The notes below the pieces were generated by a model. It was not told the origin of the DNA. It ran no database searches and was given only the letters and a program-made list of their open reading frames with translations. Shown in pieces: positions 28,970 through 38,742 of a stretch of 64,000 nucleotides of DNA (within the stretch, counting starts at the first letter, position 1; every line of letters begins with the position of its first letter). The DNA is taken from assembly GCA_903832295.1 (NCBI GenBank), contig CAILAZ010000069.1, forward strand, positions 1-64,000. The letters are read 5' to 3'. The position numbers and the translations under genes were made by a program. Source of the DNA: an uncultured Acidobacteriota bacterium. GTDB lineage: Bacteria > Acidobacteriota > Terriglobia > Terriglobales > Acidobacteriaceae.

Positions 28970-31459
28970 CTAATAAAGGCGCTCCTGCTTCCGCAGGTTG
29001 CCAAACGTGCCGATGTTCGCCAGGGTAAATGCAAATCGGTACTGGTTCTCATTGCGGATGCCCGGCAGAGCGAGTCGGCGAAACTCGAAGCTCAGTCCGC
29101 AGCAATCCCAGTTATAGCTGGTCTGGGCCGCTGCATACTGAAGAAAATCGCGGTTCTGGTCGTAGCCAGAACTGAATCCTCCGGCAAATCCGCGCTTATT
29201 GGGGTGCCCATACCCAACGAGAGTTCGGAACTGGTTGAATACCAGCGGCGCGTTGCTGAACGTCCCCGTCACGGAGTTTGCCGGGACGTGAAAGAAGGCG
29301 TGGCTGCCTCCGAAGAAATATTCGCCCAGCCGGTATTCCGCAAAAACTGCGCTGGAGTTGATCCGGCCGCGGAAGGGATCGTAGTCGAGTTGCCATTGCA
29401 CGTCTGTGTTGGCCGAAGTTTGAAGGCGCAATTTGCTGACCACTGGCGTCCAAGCCCGGGGTGAGTCCAGAAATGCGATGCCCGTCAGGTCATCGGTGGT
29501 GGTAAATACGTTACGCCGTCCCGGAACAAGCGCTCCGCCAAATTTCCGGTCGTAGTAGTACTTCTGCTTCACTTCCCAGCTCAGCAGTTCGCGCGTCGTC
29601 TTACTCTCGTCTTCACACTTTGGCCGCACTGCGCTCATCCCGGGAATATAAGCCGGTTGTCTCTCCGAGCGTTCTCCCGGTGGAAGCGGACTCCCGTCAC
29701 AGCCCGCATCATGGTGGGTGGACCGCCTTCGGCCATAAATGCGCTGAGTTACGTCGTACTCAAACTCGCTCGTGTTGCTGAGAATATCCATGCCATCGAA
29801 GCGGATGACGTTTTGGAATCGTTCCACACCGGTGGTGTATCGATAGGAAAACACCGGCTCGATCACGTGCTTCAGGCGGCGATGGAAGATCTCCCGATCG
29901 AACACTTTTTCCATCGCTGGCGGACGCAGTTCCACCGAAGTCTCCAGCGCCCGGCGGTTCAGTTCATTGCCGGTTGCTACTCCGAGCGGGTTGGTGGCGG
30001 AAAGAGTGACCTGCTGGGTATAGACCGTATCCTGCAACGCAATCTCAGGACGCAGACCCCAGCCTTTCCATTGCAGGGGGAGCGCAATTCTTGGCCTGAT
30101 ATCGAGCCTCCCGACAAGGTTCGCGGTCACAAATCCGGGCTCGCTGCGCTGAAGCGCGCCCGCACTCACATCCAGGCCCCATCGGATTGGCGATGCGAAT
30201 ACCGGCTGCTCCAGCCCGTTCATCTCTACCATTGGGAGGTGGAGAATCTTCACCTGGTTGGAATAGGAGTTGGTTTTGGGATCCTGGTAAAAGTTCTGGT
30301 AGCGTCCAGCGCTGGCGTTGAGGGAGAAGCCGGCGAGATTGTGCGAGAGGTAGGCAACCGATTTGACCTCGGAGTTCACCGCCTGCGCGTAGGTCTCAGA
30401 AAAAGCCTGCCGAAACAGGAATGTGCTGAGATAGTCGATATTCGCTGCCGCCCTCCAGTGGTCGCGGCTGGTTTCGCCGATTAAACGAATATCTTCGCCT
30501 CCCTGATCCTGGCCGGTTCCAGGCTCCCCGCGGTCAAGGACACCGAAGTAATGCAGTTCCAGCGAACTGCTCTCAGACGGCTTCAATCGCAGTTGTGCTG
30601 TCTGGCTCCATCCGCGTTTGGAGAAATATTCGGCTCCGATGGTGAGGTCGCTGGAGCGATTCATTGCCCAGTAGAAAGAGTCGCCGAAGATAAACCCCTT
30701 GGTTGAGGACTGCCCAATGGCAGGCAGCAGGAAGCCGGAAGTGCGGGCAATCGCGCTTGCCGGTGCCTGGGTATAAGGAAAGTAGAAAATCGGCAGCTTC
30801 AAGAGCCGGAAGTTAGCGTGGTAGAGCTTGGCGTCTTCGCCGGTCACCAGGTCGATCTTCTCGGCGTTGAAGGTCCAGGTTGGCGACTGCTCGGCGCAGG
30901 AGGTAATGCTCCCGTGCATCACGATATAGCGGTTTCGGCCGACCTTGCGCACCTCGCGCCCGGCGATGACAAACGGATTGCTGCTGGTGAGGACAACCGT
31001 GCGGCCCCGCACCACAGCACCAAAAGTTCCGGCAACGTCGTAGAACGTTCCGGTTTCGTTTTTCACGTTGTACGTTGCGTGTCCAGCCGTGATGTGGGCG
31101 TCATGCGGGCCTCCGTCAAATACCACGCGGCCAGTGGCCTCCACCGCGCCGCTGGCATCGTTGTAAGTCACGTGTTCGGCTCGCATTACGTAGCTTTGGA
31201 AGGAGATCTCCACATCGCCATCGAGTTGGTAAACGTCGCCCTGCCTTTCCTGATGCAGGGCCTTGATCGTTGCCTCCTGGCCGGGCAGCGGGGAGGCTGC
31301 GCCCCCGTTGCCGGCAAGCCCCGGCAACTGACTGGTAAACGCCAGCGGAGTCACCAATAGGTGACTTACGATCGTGAGTGTGATAATTCTCAGAGTGCGA
31401 AGGGTCATCGGGATGCGTTTCGCCGTTCCACGTGCGCAAAGAAAAGTGCTCGGTTGCAA
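28970..31459 (-). CDS. lptD: LPS-assembly protein LptD
   Basis: OstA-like N-terminus (DVEISFQSYVMRAEHVTYNDASGAVEATGRV), beta-barrel C-terminal region, SYNWDCCGLSFEFRR; true start may be internal. Confidence 0.88.
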   Translation of the reverse strand: MQPSTFLCARGTAKRIPMTLRTLRIITLTIVSHLLVTPLAFTSQLPGLAGNGGAASPLPGQEATIKALHQERQGDVYQLDGDVEISFQSYVMRAEHVTYNDASGAVEATGRVVFDGGPHDAHITAGHATYNVKNETGTFYDVAGTFGAVVRGRTVVLTSSNPFVIAGREVRKVGRNRYIVMHGSITSCAEQSPTWTFNAEKIDLVTGEDAKLYHANFRLLKLPIFYFPYTQAPASAIARTSGFLLPAIGQSSTKGFIFGDSFYWAMNRSSDLTIGAEYFSKRGWSQTAQLRLKPSESSSLELHYFGVLDRGEPGTGQDQGGEDIRLIGETSRDHWRAAANIDYLSTFLFRQAFSETYAQAVNSEVKSVAYLSHNLAGFSLNASAGRYQNFYQDPKTNSYSNQVKILHLPMVEMNGLEQPVFASPIRWGLDVSAGALQRSEPGFVTANLVGRLDIRPRIALPLQWKGWGLRPEIALQDTVYTQQVTLSATNPLGVATGNELNRRALETSVELRPPAMEKVFDREIFHRRLKHVIEPVFSYRYTTGVERFQNVIRFDGMDILSNTSEFEYDVTQRIYGRRRSTHHDAGCDGSPLPPGERSERQPAYIPGMSAVRPKCEDESKTTRELLSWEVKQKYYYDRKFGGALVPGRRNVFTTTDDLTGIAFLDSPRAWTPVVSKLRLQTSANTDVQWQLDYDPFRGRINSSAVFAEYRLGEYFFGGSHAFFHVPANSVTGTFSNAPLVFNQFRTLVGYGHPNKRGFAGGFSSGYDQNRDFLQYAAAQTSYNWDCCGLSFEFRRLALPGIRNENQYRFAFTLANIGTFGNLRKQERLY

Positions 31460-31687
31460 GTTAGCACGCGCAACGGTCTGCTACAAAGTTTAACGGTTCG
31501 GAAATACCTTCGCTGCTCTGGTAATTCTCACAACTCGCCCATGGACTGTCCTCGCTGCGGGACAACCTGCACGTGTTCCGTGCCTTCCGTGGCCATGCGC
31601 TCGCATACAGCGCATGGCATCTTCCCCACATCTCAGGGCGTGGACACTCTTTGTGTCCCCAACTCGTTCATGGACGCAGGGGCCAGA

Positions 31688-32809
31688 ATGCACTCATCCG
31701 AGTCAACCAAATCGCAATTCGACGGCGATCGAATCCGTCAATCTCCAGGAGAAGAGGCGTGGCGTGCCGAAGTCGCCTCGCGGGTGAGCAGTTACCGTGC
31801 CCGTCGTCGCCGCAAGGGTGACGAGGACGCCATTCCCTCTCTGGACTTTGGTCCCGGCAGTCCGCAGACCGTTCACGCACCGCCCCCAGTTCAAAGGGCG
31901 GAAACGCGCAGGCCGTCTGCTGCCTCCAGAAACGCTTTCGACACTAATTACTACCGCCGTTTGAATGCCGAGTCCATTGCCCAGGTCTCAAACGTTAACA
32001 TGGGGGCAACCGCCGCCGCCCAGCCCGAAGCTGACTTCGAGGTTGAGGAAAATCTTGCGCTGTATCAGCGGGAACCGGAAGATGAGGCGCTGAATCTGGA
32101 GTTGCGACCTCCCGCCACGGATGATGCGTTCCTGGACCGCTATTGCATTTCCGATGCTGCCGAACCGGAGCTCTTTGCGCCAGCCGGAAATCTGCTTGTC
32201 TTTCGGCGTCCTGTTCTGGAGCCGCCATTGATGCCGCAGCCCTCGCGGGACGAGTTGGCGGAGCCGATGAACAATCGGCCTCGCATCCTCGAGGTTCCTG
32301 AGGACATCATGCCTACTGTGCAGGGCTCTCTCTTTCCGGAGATTCGGTTGGATGCCGACCTTCAAGAGGTATCCTGTCCGGAACCCGAGATAGAAGTGCC
32401 GCGTCCGGTAGCGAAAGTGACTGAGCGGGTGATGGCCGCTTTGACGGATATCGGAATGGTGGGCACCGCAGGGTTGGTGTTTTCGGGAATGGCGTGGCGG
32501 GCCCTGCCAGAGGTTCCTCATGGAAAGCCGTTCTGGATGATCATGGGCGCGGCCACTGTTTTGTTCTGGACGGTTTATCAGCATCTCTTTCTGCTCTATG
32601 CGGGACGCACTCCTGGCATGCGCAGGATGGGTATTCGCTTGAGTACATTTGATGGGCACGCGCCGCAATGGGTACAGCGTAGAAGGCGGGCGCGATACAT
32701 GATCATCTCCGTCGCGACCGTGGGGCTGGGTTTCCTGTCGGCGTTTTTCGATGAGAGTCGGTTATGCTGGCACGATCGTCTTTCCCAGACCTTTCCCACC
32801 CTCGAGTAA
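31688..32809 (+). CDS. RDD family protein with long hydrophilic N-terminal region
   Basis: C-terminal TM/RDD part LYAGRTPGMRRMGIRLSTFDGHAP; N-terminal about 250 aa polar/charged. Confidence 0.7.
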   Translation: MHSSESTKSQFDGDRIRQSPGEEAWRAEVASRVSSYRARRRRKGDEDAIPSLDFGPGSPQTVHAPPPVQRAETRRPSAASRNAFDTNYYRRLNAESIAQVSNVNMGATAAAQPEADFEVEENLALYQREPEDEALNLELRPPATDDAFLDRYCISDAAEPELFAPAGNLLVFRRPVLEPPLMPQPSRDELAEPMNNRPRILEVPEDIMPTVQGSLFPEIRLDADLQEVSCPEPEIEVPRPVAKVTERVMAALTDIGMVGTAGLVFSGMAWRALPEVPHGKPFWMIMGAATVLFWTVYQHLFLLYAGRTPGMRRMGIRLSTFDGHAPQWVQRRRRARYMIISVATVGLGFLSAFFDESRLCWHDRLSQTFPTLE

Positions 32810-32822
32810 CTCTCGGAATGCA

Positions 32823-32852
32823 GAACAGCGCGGCCTGCGGGCCGCGCTGTTC
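32823..32852. terminator. Hairpin between convergent genes (terminator candidate)
   Basis: GAACAGCGCGGCC-TGCG-GGCCGCGCTGTTC, 13-bp perfect stem. Confidence 0.75.
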
Positions 32853-32875
32853 AATTCATGTCGCTCAATCGACTG

Positions 32876-35155
32876 CTAGGTCGGTTCCTCGTCCTGCCCA
32901 TGCTTATGAATCTCCTCTTTAAGCAGCGCGAATATCTCATCACGGTGCGGTCCATGCAGCCGCTCCTGCAGTCTCTCCAGGGCCATGCCTACGATATGGT
33001 AGTGGTGCAGAGAGGCAAGTTCCGGATCTTCGCTCAGCTCCAGCCAGATTTTGTGCAGCAGATCCAGGTCCTGCTCGCGTAAGCGGGGCGTATGGGGACC
33101 AAGAAAATATTCTTCCACCGTGTGATCGGGAGAGTGGATTTCCAGGGCGATGTTCGGGCGCGGCTCCGGCAACCGTTCCCAGGCGTCGCCGGTCAATTTA
33201 CCCTGCTCGTCCAAGGTTAGCCGGTTGGAAAGACCACACACGATGCGAGACGATTCCAGCCGTGCCCCGGTTTGCAGAATTGCGTCGAACACGTTAGCGG
33301 AGGGCACGACCATCAGCGAAACATGCTTGCCTTGTTTTTCAGCCAGTTCCACAACCTTCGTGAATAACTGTTGCTCATACTCTTCGAATAGGTCGCCGCT
33401 TTCGAAGTTCGCATTCCCGCTGAATGTATGCTCCCTGTGGTAGATTCTGGCCGTCATCACCACAATGTCCTGCCGCGTCGTGTCCGTGTTCTTCAGCAGA
33501 TCGTTGAGGTAATAGAGATTGCGCGGATCACGGATTGCGACCAGCACATTGCCAGGACGCACCTTCATCTCTTCGCGATCAATCAATGGCTGTTCGTTTA
33601 CCCGGAACTCTTCGCGCATCTCGTGGTTTTCACCGCGCTGCCGGTGCGTGATCTTCTCGGAAACCGTGAAGATCAGCAGCATGATTGCCGAGAAGATGAT
33701 GCCGCTGATGGTCGCCAGAGGCTTGGTTGCAAGGTTTACCAGGGCAATTGCGAACAGCATGAGCGTAACCAGCCCCAGCCCGATCGGGATTTCAATGCTC
33801 CCGATCCTGAGATTTCCCGGTACTTTGAACTCACGCTTCTGCTTCTCCGTGTACCGCAGAACGGTTACGGAGAGCCCGTTGAATGAGAAGCTCCAGATCA
33901 CGCCGAAGGCGTACAGCGACGCCAGCAGGTACACGTTTCCGCGCGTAGCCAGAATCGTGAAGAGTTGAAGTCCTACGATCAGATTAATCAGCCGGAAACT
34001 CGTGCCATATTTCTTGTGCGGCTTGCGAAACCACGGCGTGAGTACGCCGTCTTCGCTAATTCTGTTCAGCACACCATTGGCGCCCACAATCGCCGTATTC
34101 ACGGCGCCCGACAGGATCAGTGCTCCCACCAGCACCACAAACGCCTGGAAGAACAGCTTCAGCGTGTATGGGCCGGCAACATACATCGCCAATCCACCGA
34201 TGAGGTTTGCAAAGTAATCCGGGCGAACATTGTCCGGAATAATCATGACGGCAAAGAACGAAACCAGCGAGGTAAAGAACAGGCTGTAAAGAAAGATGAC
34301 CAATCCAGCCTTCTGCAGGTTTTTGAGCTTTGGATGTTCTATTTCGCGATTTACCTGGGCCAGCGATTCTTCGCCGCTCATGGCAAGCACTGAATGTCCA
34401 AAACCAACCAGGAACATCACCAGTGGGACGGTGGCCAACCAGGTTCCATGCAGCCAACCGAGAGATTCCTTGTCCATTTTCAAGTTGCGTGGGACTGGAA
34501 GCGGCGGCAGATGTGACTTGTGCAGGAAGAGCGTAACCGTACACCAGACGATCAGAATGATCACCATTACCGTGGTGACCTTCATGATGGTCAGTGCCTT
34601 CTCGCTGGACTCGTGAATTCCCTGGGTGTTTTTGTGCCAGAAATAGACAGTGACAAAGCACGCAAAGATGGCGGCGTACCAGTTTTCCTGCGCCTCGGTG
34701 AGGTTCAATGGATGGTGAAAGCGCACGGACACATCATTGACTAAACCGATAACGTACTGTCCTGCCGAAACCGAACTGATGGGGCCCGTGAGAATGTAGT
34801 CGAACAGCAGAGCGGAAACCGAGAGCTTGGCCAGCGTCCCGCCCATCGCTTCTTTCACCACGCGATAGACGCCGCCCCGAACAAACATGGCGCTCGACTC
34901 GATGTAAATGGAGCGCACGGCATAGCTGAACAGCATCACTCCGAGTACAAACCAAGGCGCGCTCTTGCCGATCACCTTCTCTGCATCGCCCCCAACGTAA
35001 TACGCGGAGGAGGCGAGATCGCTGAGCACAATTGCGGCGGCGCGCCAGAAACTGATGAAGCTGAGCATCACGGTGGTGGCGACAAACACCTTGATCGCCG
35101 GACGTTTGCCGGCGTTTGCCGCCATTGAGTTCAGATTTCCAGGAGTAATTCCCAT
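32876..35155 (-). CDS. APC family permease with C-terminal cytosolic (UspA-like) extension
   Basis: Amino-acid permease TM core; C-terminal VRPGNVLVAIRDPRNLYYLNDLLKNTDTTRQDIVVMTARIY. Confidence 0.85.
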   Translation of the reverse strand: MGITPGNLNSMAANAGKRPAIKVFVATTVMLSFISFWRAAAIVLSDLASSAYYVGGDAEKVIGKSAPWFVLGVMLFSYAVRSIYIESSAMFVRGGVYRVVKEAMGGTLAKLSVSALLFDYILTGPISSVSAGQYVIGLVNDVSVRFHHPLNLTEAQENWYAAIFACFVTVYFWHKNTQGIHESSEKALTIMKVTTVMVIILIVWCTVTLFLHKSHLPPLPVPRNLKMDKESLGWLHGTWLATVPLVMFLVGFGHSVLAMSGEESLAQVNREIEHPKLKNLQKAGLVIFLYSLFFTSLVSFFAVMIIPDNVRPDYFANLIGGLAMYVAGPYTLKLFFQAFVVLVGALILSGAVNTAIVGANGVLNRISEDGVLTPWFRKPHKKYGTSFRLINLIVGLQLFTILATRGNVYLLASLYAFGVIWSFSFNGLSVTVLRYTEKQKREFKVPGNLRIGSIEIPIGLGLVTLMLFAIALVNLATKPLATISGIIFSAIMLLIFTVSEKITHRQRGENHEMREEFRVNEQPLIDREEMKVRPGNVLVAIRDPRNLYYLNDLLKNTDTTRQDIVVMTARIYHREHTFSGNANFESGDLFEEYEQQLFTKVVELAEKQGKHVSLMVVPSANVFDAILQTGARLESSRIVCGLSNRLTLDEQGKLTGDAWERLPEPRPNIALEIHSPDHTVEEYFLGPHTPRLREQDLDLLHKIWLELSEDPELASLHHYHIVGMALERLQERLHGPHRDEIFALLKEEIHKHGQDEEPT

Positions 35156-35339
35156 ATTTTGGGGAGAGCCGGCTTCCGCAAATTACGTGAGTGCGGCTCT
35201 TATCCTCGCTTAAATTTCGAATATCGGGTCAAGGCCGGCCACCTGGCCTACCCGGCGAATTCTCTTGTCTGTGTTGAACAGGGTAAATGGCTCGACAAGA
35301 AAATGTAAGGGCCAGCCCAGAATCACTCACCCGGAAAGG

Positions 35340-37235
35340 CTACGCCCGGTCCGGGATGTCAGGGTCATAATCGGGATCCTCATCTGCTTCCTTCCTGGAT
35401 TGCGTCCTGACCAGAGGCAGTGCTTGCAGGGAATCAACCTTGCCCACTGGATACACGCCTATGCGCTGGTCCCACCAGGGAGAACGCTGTAAGAACCAAT
35501 TCAGCCGCTGGTGCGCGCTGGCCGCAAAGCCTTTATCGCTGCCCAGTTTCTGTTCGAATTCCGCCTTCAGTTTCGGATCTTCGGCGAGCATGGCGCGCGC
35601 CAGGCGCTCGAGCACGTAATCTTCTCCGTATTCTTTCTGCTCGAAGATACTGTCGAACAGGCCCCATTGAAGCGCCGAGTCTGGGCCAAGAGGTTCCAGC
35701 CACTGCATGGCAACGCGGGCAGCACGCTGCTCCATTGGAACCACGATCGAACCTGCGGGAAAGCTCATCTTAGTGCGCACCGGGACGCACTGCATCCCGT
35801 CCCGCCACGCCGCTATATGGTGTCCTTCGAATGGCTGTTCTTGCCACTTGGGAGTATTGCAGCGATAGGTTTCCACTTCGCCCGTCCAATCACTGGCTAG
35901 CCTTTTCACCTTCAACCCGTGGAGTTGGATTCGCGTGATCACGTCGGTCCATTGTGCCGGGACTATATAGGCGGCGGGAATCCTCGCCTGCTCTGCAGGC
36001 GCCAGTTTCGTCTGCCTGGGGACGGTGATCGTTTCGGGCTCGTGGGTGTATTGCACCCACTCTTCGCCGGAGATATCGCTGTGCTCAATCTTCCAGCGGT
36101 ATGCCTTCAAGGCAAATGGCTCCGTCTCTCCAGTGGGCTTGAAATTGAGAGCGAACATGCCCTTGTGCTCGCGCCCGAGCGCGATTGTTTCACGGTCCGC
36201 ACGTTGATTCGCTTCCACCAGGACGGAGGCGTCGCGGTTTATGGCGACTAGCAGCGCCTGCAGAATTTCGTAATTGCCGGTTACACGCGTCTTATAGTCC
36301 TTCAGCATGTGCATCTCGACCAGCATGCCGGGACGGTTCTGTTGCTTTGCGTATCCGGTAGAAAAGCGTGGAGTCGCAACCCCGAGGGAAATACCTGTGT
36401 CCGGAGTGCGTCCAAGAAAATCCAGAAAAGGACCGATCACGTGCCCGGATGCGGTGACGCGTTCGAACAGTTCGGGTTCGAGTTTCTTGTGAACCCACTC
36501 TGAGGCGGGTCCGTCTGTGTCAATGCCAAACGTTACGTCGTATTGATAGTCCGCGCCATCGGTCACATGATCATCCACAAAGAAGTCCGGCAGCCAGCGA
36601 TTCCACTCGTGCAGGAATCCGCGCGTTTCCGGCGCGTCCGCCTTCAGGTAATCACGGTTCAGATTCTTCTGGGTGGCGTTTGCTCGCCAGCCCATTTGTT
36701 CTGGGCCGTTCTGGTTGATGCGATTGAACGGGCCAAAGTGCTCGTGGCCGTCAGCGTTGTAGATGGGAACAATGACCAGCACCGCACGGTCGATCAGCCC
36801 CGCCTGCTTCTTGGTGACGAGAATGTCCCGCATCAGCGCCAGGGATGCGTCCTTGCCATCCATCTCTCCGGCATGAATCGAGTTCTGAATAAACACAATG
36901 GGACGTTTGGCGCGGTGCAAGGCCGCTGGTGAAAATACCCCGTCGCGGGAGACCACAACAGCCACCAACGCACGGCCCTCGCCTGTCATTCCAAATTTCT
37001 CGATTCGCACCTGTCGAGGCGCGGCCTGCGCAAGACGGCGAACATACCGCATGGTCTCTGCGTAGCGAGGCGTGGTCCGATAACAGCTCTTCTCGGCCGG
37101 AGTGCTCCACGCGTTGACCATCGGGCATTTCGCCGCGGACTCCGGACGTGGAGGTTGCTCCAGCAGATTGGCGTTGGGTAGTTGTTGCGCAGCACTGGAT
37201 ACGGCAACGAGGGCCAGCAGAAACGAACGAATCAT
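35340..37235 (-). CDS. M14 family zinc carboxypeptidase, exported
   Basis: Signal peptide; FIQNSIHAGEMDGKDASLALMRDILV (HxxE) and FFVDDHVTDGADYQYDVTF. Confidence 0.88.
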   Translation of the reverse strand: MIRSFLLALVAVSSAAQQLPNANLLEQPPRPESAAKCPMVNAWSTPAEKSCYRTTPRYAETMRYVRRLAQAAPRQVRIEKFGMTGEGRALVAVVVSRDGVFSPAALHRAKRPIVFIQNSIHAGEMDGKDASLALMRDILVTKKQAGLIDRAVLVIVPIYNADGHEHFGPFNRINQNGPEQMGWRANATQKNLNRDYLKADAPETRGFLHEWNRWLPDFFVDDHVTDGADYQYDVTFGIDTDGPASEWVHKKLEPELFERVTASGHVIGPFLDFLGRTPDTGISLGVATPRFSTGYAKQQNRPGMLVEMHMLKDYKTRVTGNYEILQALLVAINRDASVLVEANQRADRETIALGREHKGMFALNFKPTGETEPFALKAYRWKIEHSDISGEEWVQYTHEPETITVPRQTKLAPAEQARIPAAYIVPAQWTDVITRIQLHGLKVKRLASDWTGEVETYRCNTPKWQEQPFEGHHIAAWRDGMQCVPVRTKMSFPAGSIVVPMEQRAARVAMQWLEPLGPDSALQWGLFDSIFEQKEYGEDYVLERLARAMLAEDPKLKAEFEQKLGSDKGFAASAHQRLNWFLQRSPWWDQRIGVYPVGKVDSLQALPLVRTQSRKEADEDPDYDPDIPDRA

Positions 37236-37292
37236 ACAGCATTCTAGTACGGCAGAAGAAAACCGCGCTCTCGCCCCGGTTCGCCTGCCCTC

Positions 37293-37847
37293 TTACTGGG
37301 TTTTGCTCTCGCCGTCGATCGCGGTTATTACTCCTAGATCTTCAGCGGCGGCATCTTCCTGAAGCAGCGGTTCCAGCGAAATGGACTCCAGCAAGACGAC
37401 GGCGTGCGCGATGGCGGCTCTTTCGGTGCCTGTGCCCTCCGGGGTCTTGGCCTTGATTCCGACGCAGTTCGGGGCAACGCTCAACAGCTCCGCCACCCGC
37501 ACACGCAACTTCTCGGCGTGGGGGACGATCTTGGGGGCTGAGAGGATCATGGTTGTATCGACGTTGACCACCCGGAATCCTGCCACGGTAATCTGGCGGA
37601 TGGCTTCCCCGAGAAAGAGCACGGAGTTTGCGCCCTTCCACTGCGGGTCGCTCGGCGGGAAAAAGCTCCCGATATCGCCCACTGCCACTGCACCCAGGAG
37701 TGCGTCAGTGATTGCGTGCAACAGTACATCGCCGTCCGAATGTCCGGCAAGTCCGTGCGTGTGGTCGAATTTCACTCCACCGATGACGAGCGGCACGCCC
37801 GCTTTGAACTCGTGCGAGTCATAGCCGTAGCCGATGCGCATGCTCAT
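37293..37847 (-). CDS. ispF: 2-C-methyl-D-erythritol 2,4-cyclodiphosphate synthase
   Basis: MRIGYGYDSHEFKAGVPLVIGGVKFDHTHGLAGHSDGDVLLHAITDALLGA. Confidence 0.96.
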   Translation of the reverse strand: MSMRIGYGYDSHEFKAGVPLVIGGVKFDHTHGLAGHSDGDVLLHAITDALLGAVAVGDIGSFFPPSDPQWKGANSVLFLGEAIRQITVAGFRVVNVDTTMILSAPKIVPHAEKLRVRVAELLSVAPNCVGIKAKTPEGTGTERAAIAHAVVLLESISLEPLLQEDAAAEDLGVITAIDGESKTQ

Positions 37848-38587
37848 TTGGCTGCGCCCTGTCCCAGCCGCAGCTCCTGCGCAAGGAAGAACTCGGCCAA
37901 TTCGAGATCGGCGGGAGTTGTGATCTTGATGTTTCGCGCCGAACCCATTACCACGTGCACCTGCTGGCCAGCGCGTTCCAGCAGGCTGGCTTCGTCAGTT
38001 CCCTGGAAGCCTTCTATGCGCGCCTCGTTGAATATCGGGCTCAGCAAGCCATAGCGGAAGCCCTGCGGCGTCTGTGCCTGCACGATGTACTCTCGCGGAA
38101 TGGTCGCCTCCACGACTGCACCCTCAGGACGTCGCTCCACGCGCTTGATGGTATCGATTGCCGGAACTCCGGCGATTGCTGCGCCATAACGCGTGGTCTG
38201 CTCAATCACGCCGGCGATGGTCTCCTGCGATACAAAGGGCCGCACCGCATCGTGGATCAGTACCAGGTCATCCGGGTGGGCAGGCAGAGCGTCCATCACA
38301 TTACCCACCGACTCTTGCCGGTGCTCGCCGCCCTCCACAAGGTGCACGGGCTTATTCACTCCAGCCCTTTCAAGCGTTGGGGAAAAGGCCTCGATTTCGG
38401 ATTTGCGGAGTGCAATCCAAATAGAATCCACCTGCGGTGCGGCGGCAAACTTTCGCAGGGTGTGAATCAGGATGGGAACTCCATCAAGTTCCAGAAATTG
38501 CTTGGAGCGCAGCGGGGCCTGTCCAGCATGTGCGGCTCCCATTCGCGTTCCCAAACCGGCTGCGGGGATGATGACGAAGACTTTCAT
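37844..38587 (-). CDS. ispD: 2-C-methyl-D-erythritol 4-phosphate cytidylyltransferase
   Basis: VIIPAAGLGTRMG...KQFLELDGVPILIHTL, LIHDAVRPFVS, ATIPREYIVQAQTPQGF. Confidence 0.96.
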   Translation of the reverse strand: MKVFVIIPAAGLGTRMGAAHAGQAPLRSKQFLELDGVPILIHTLRKFAAAPQVDSIWIALRKSEIEAFSPTLERAGVNKPVHLVEGGEHRQESVGNVMDALPAHPDDLVLIHDAVRPFVSQETIAGVIEQTTRYGAAIAGVPAIDTIKRVERRPEGAVVEATIPREYIVQAQTPQGFRYGLLSPIFNEARIEGFQGTDEASLLERAGQQVHVVMGSARNIKITTPADLELAEFFLAQELRLGQGAAK

Positions 38588-38693
38588 AAGCGGCTTGTCA
38601 GTATAACGAGCACAGCGTTGAACATCAAATTTGGAAGGACGATCATTCGCTTTAGGCCTCTTGCCGACGAGGAGAATTTCTGCCTGCCAGCAA

Positions 38694-38724
38694 AAGGCGC
38701 GAGCTTTAGCCCGCGCCTTTCTGA
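38694..38724 (-). terminator. Intrinsic terminator downstream of the PIN/TRAM gene
   Basis: AAAGGCGCG...CGCGCCTTT hairpin; T-rich on the minus-strand 3' side. Confidence 0.65.
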
Positions 38725-38742
38725 GACATGCTCCTCGTCCGG

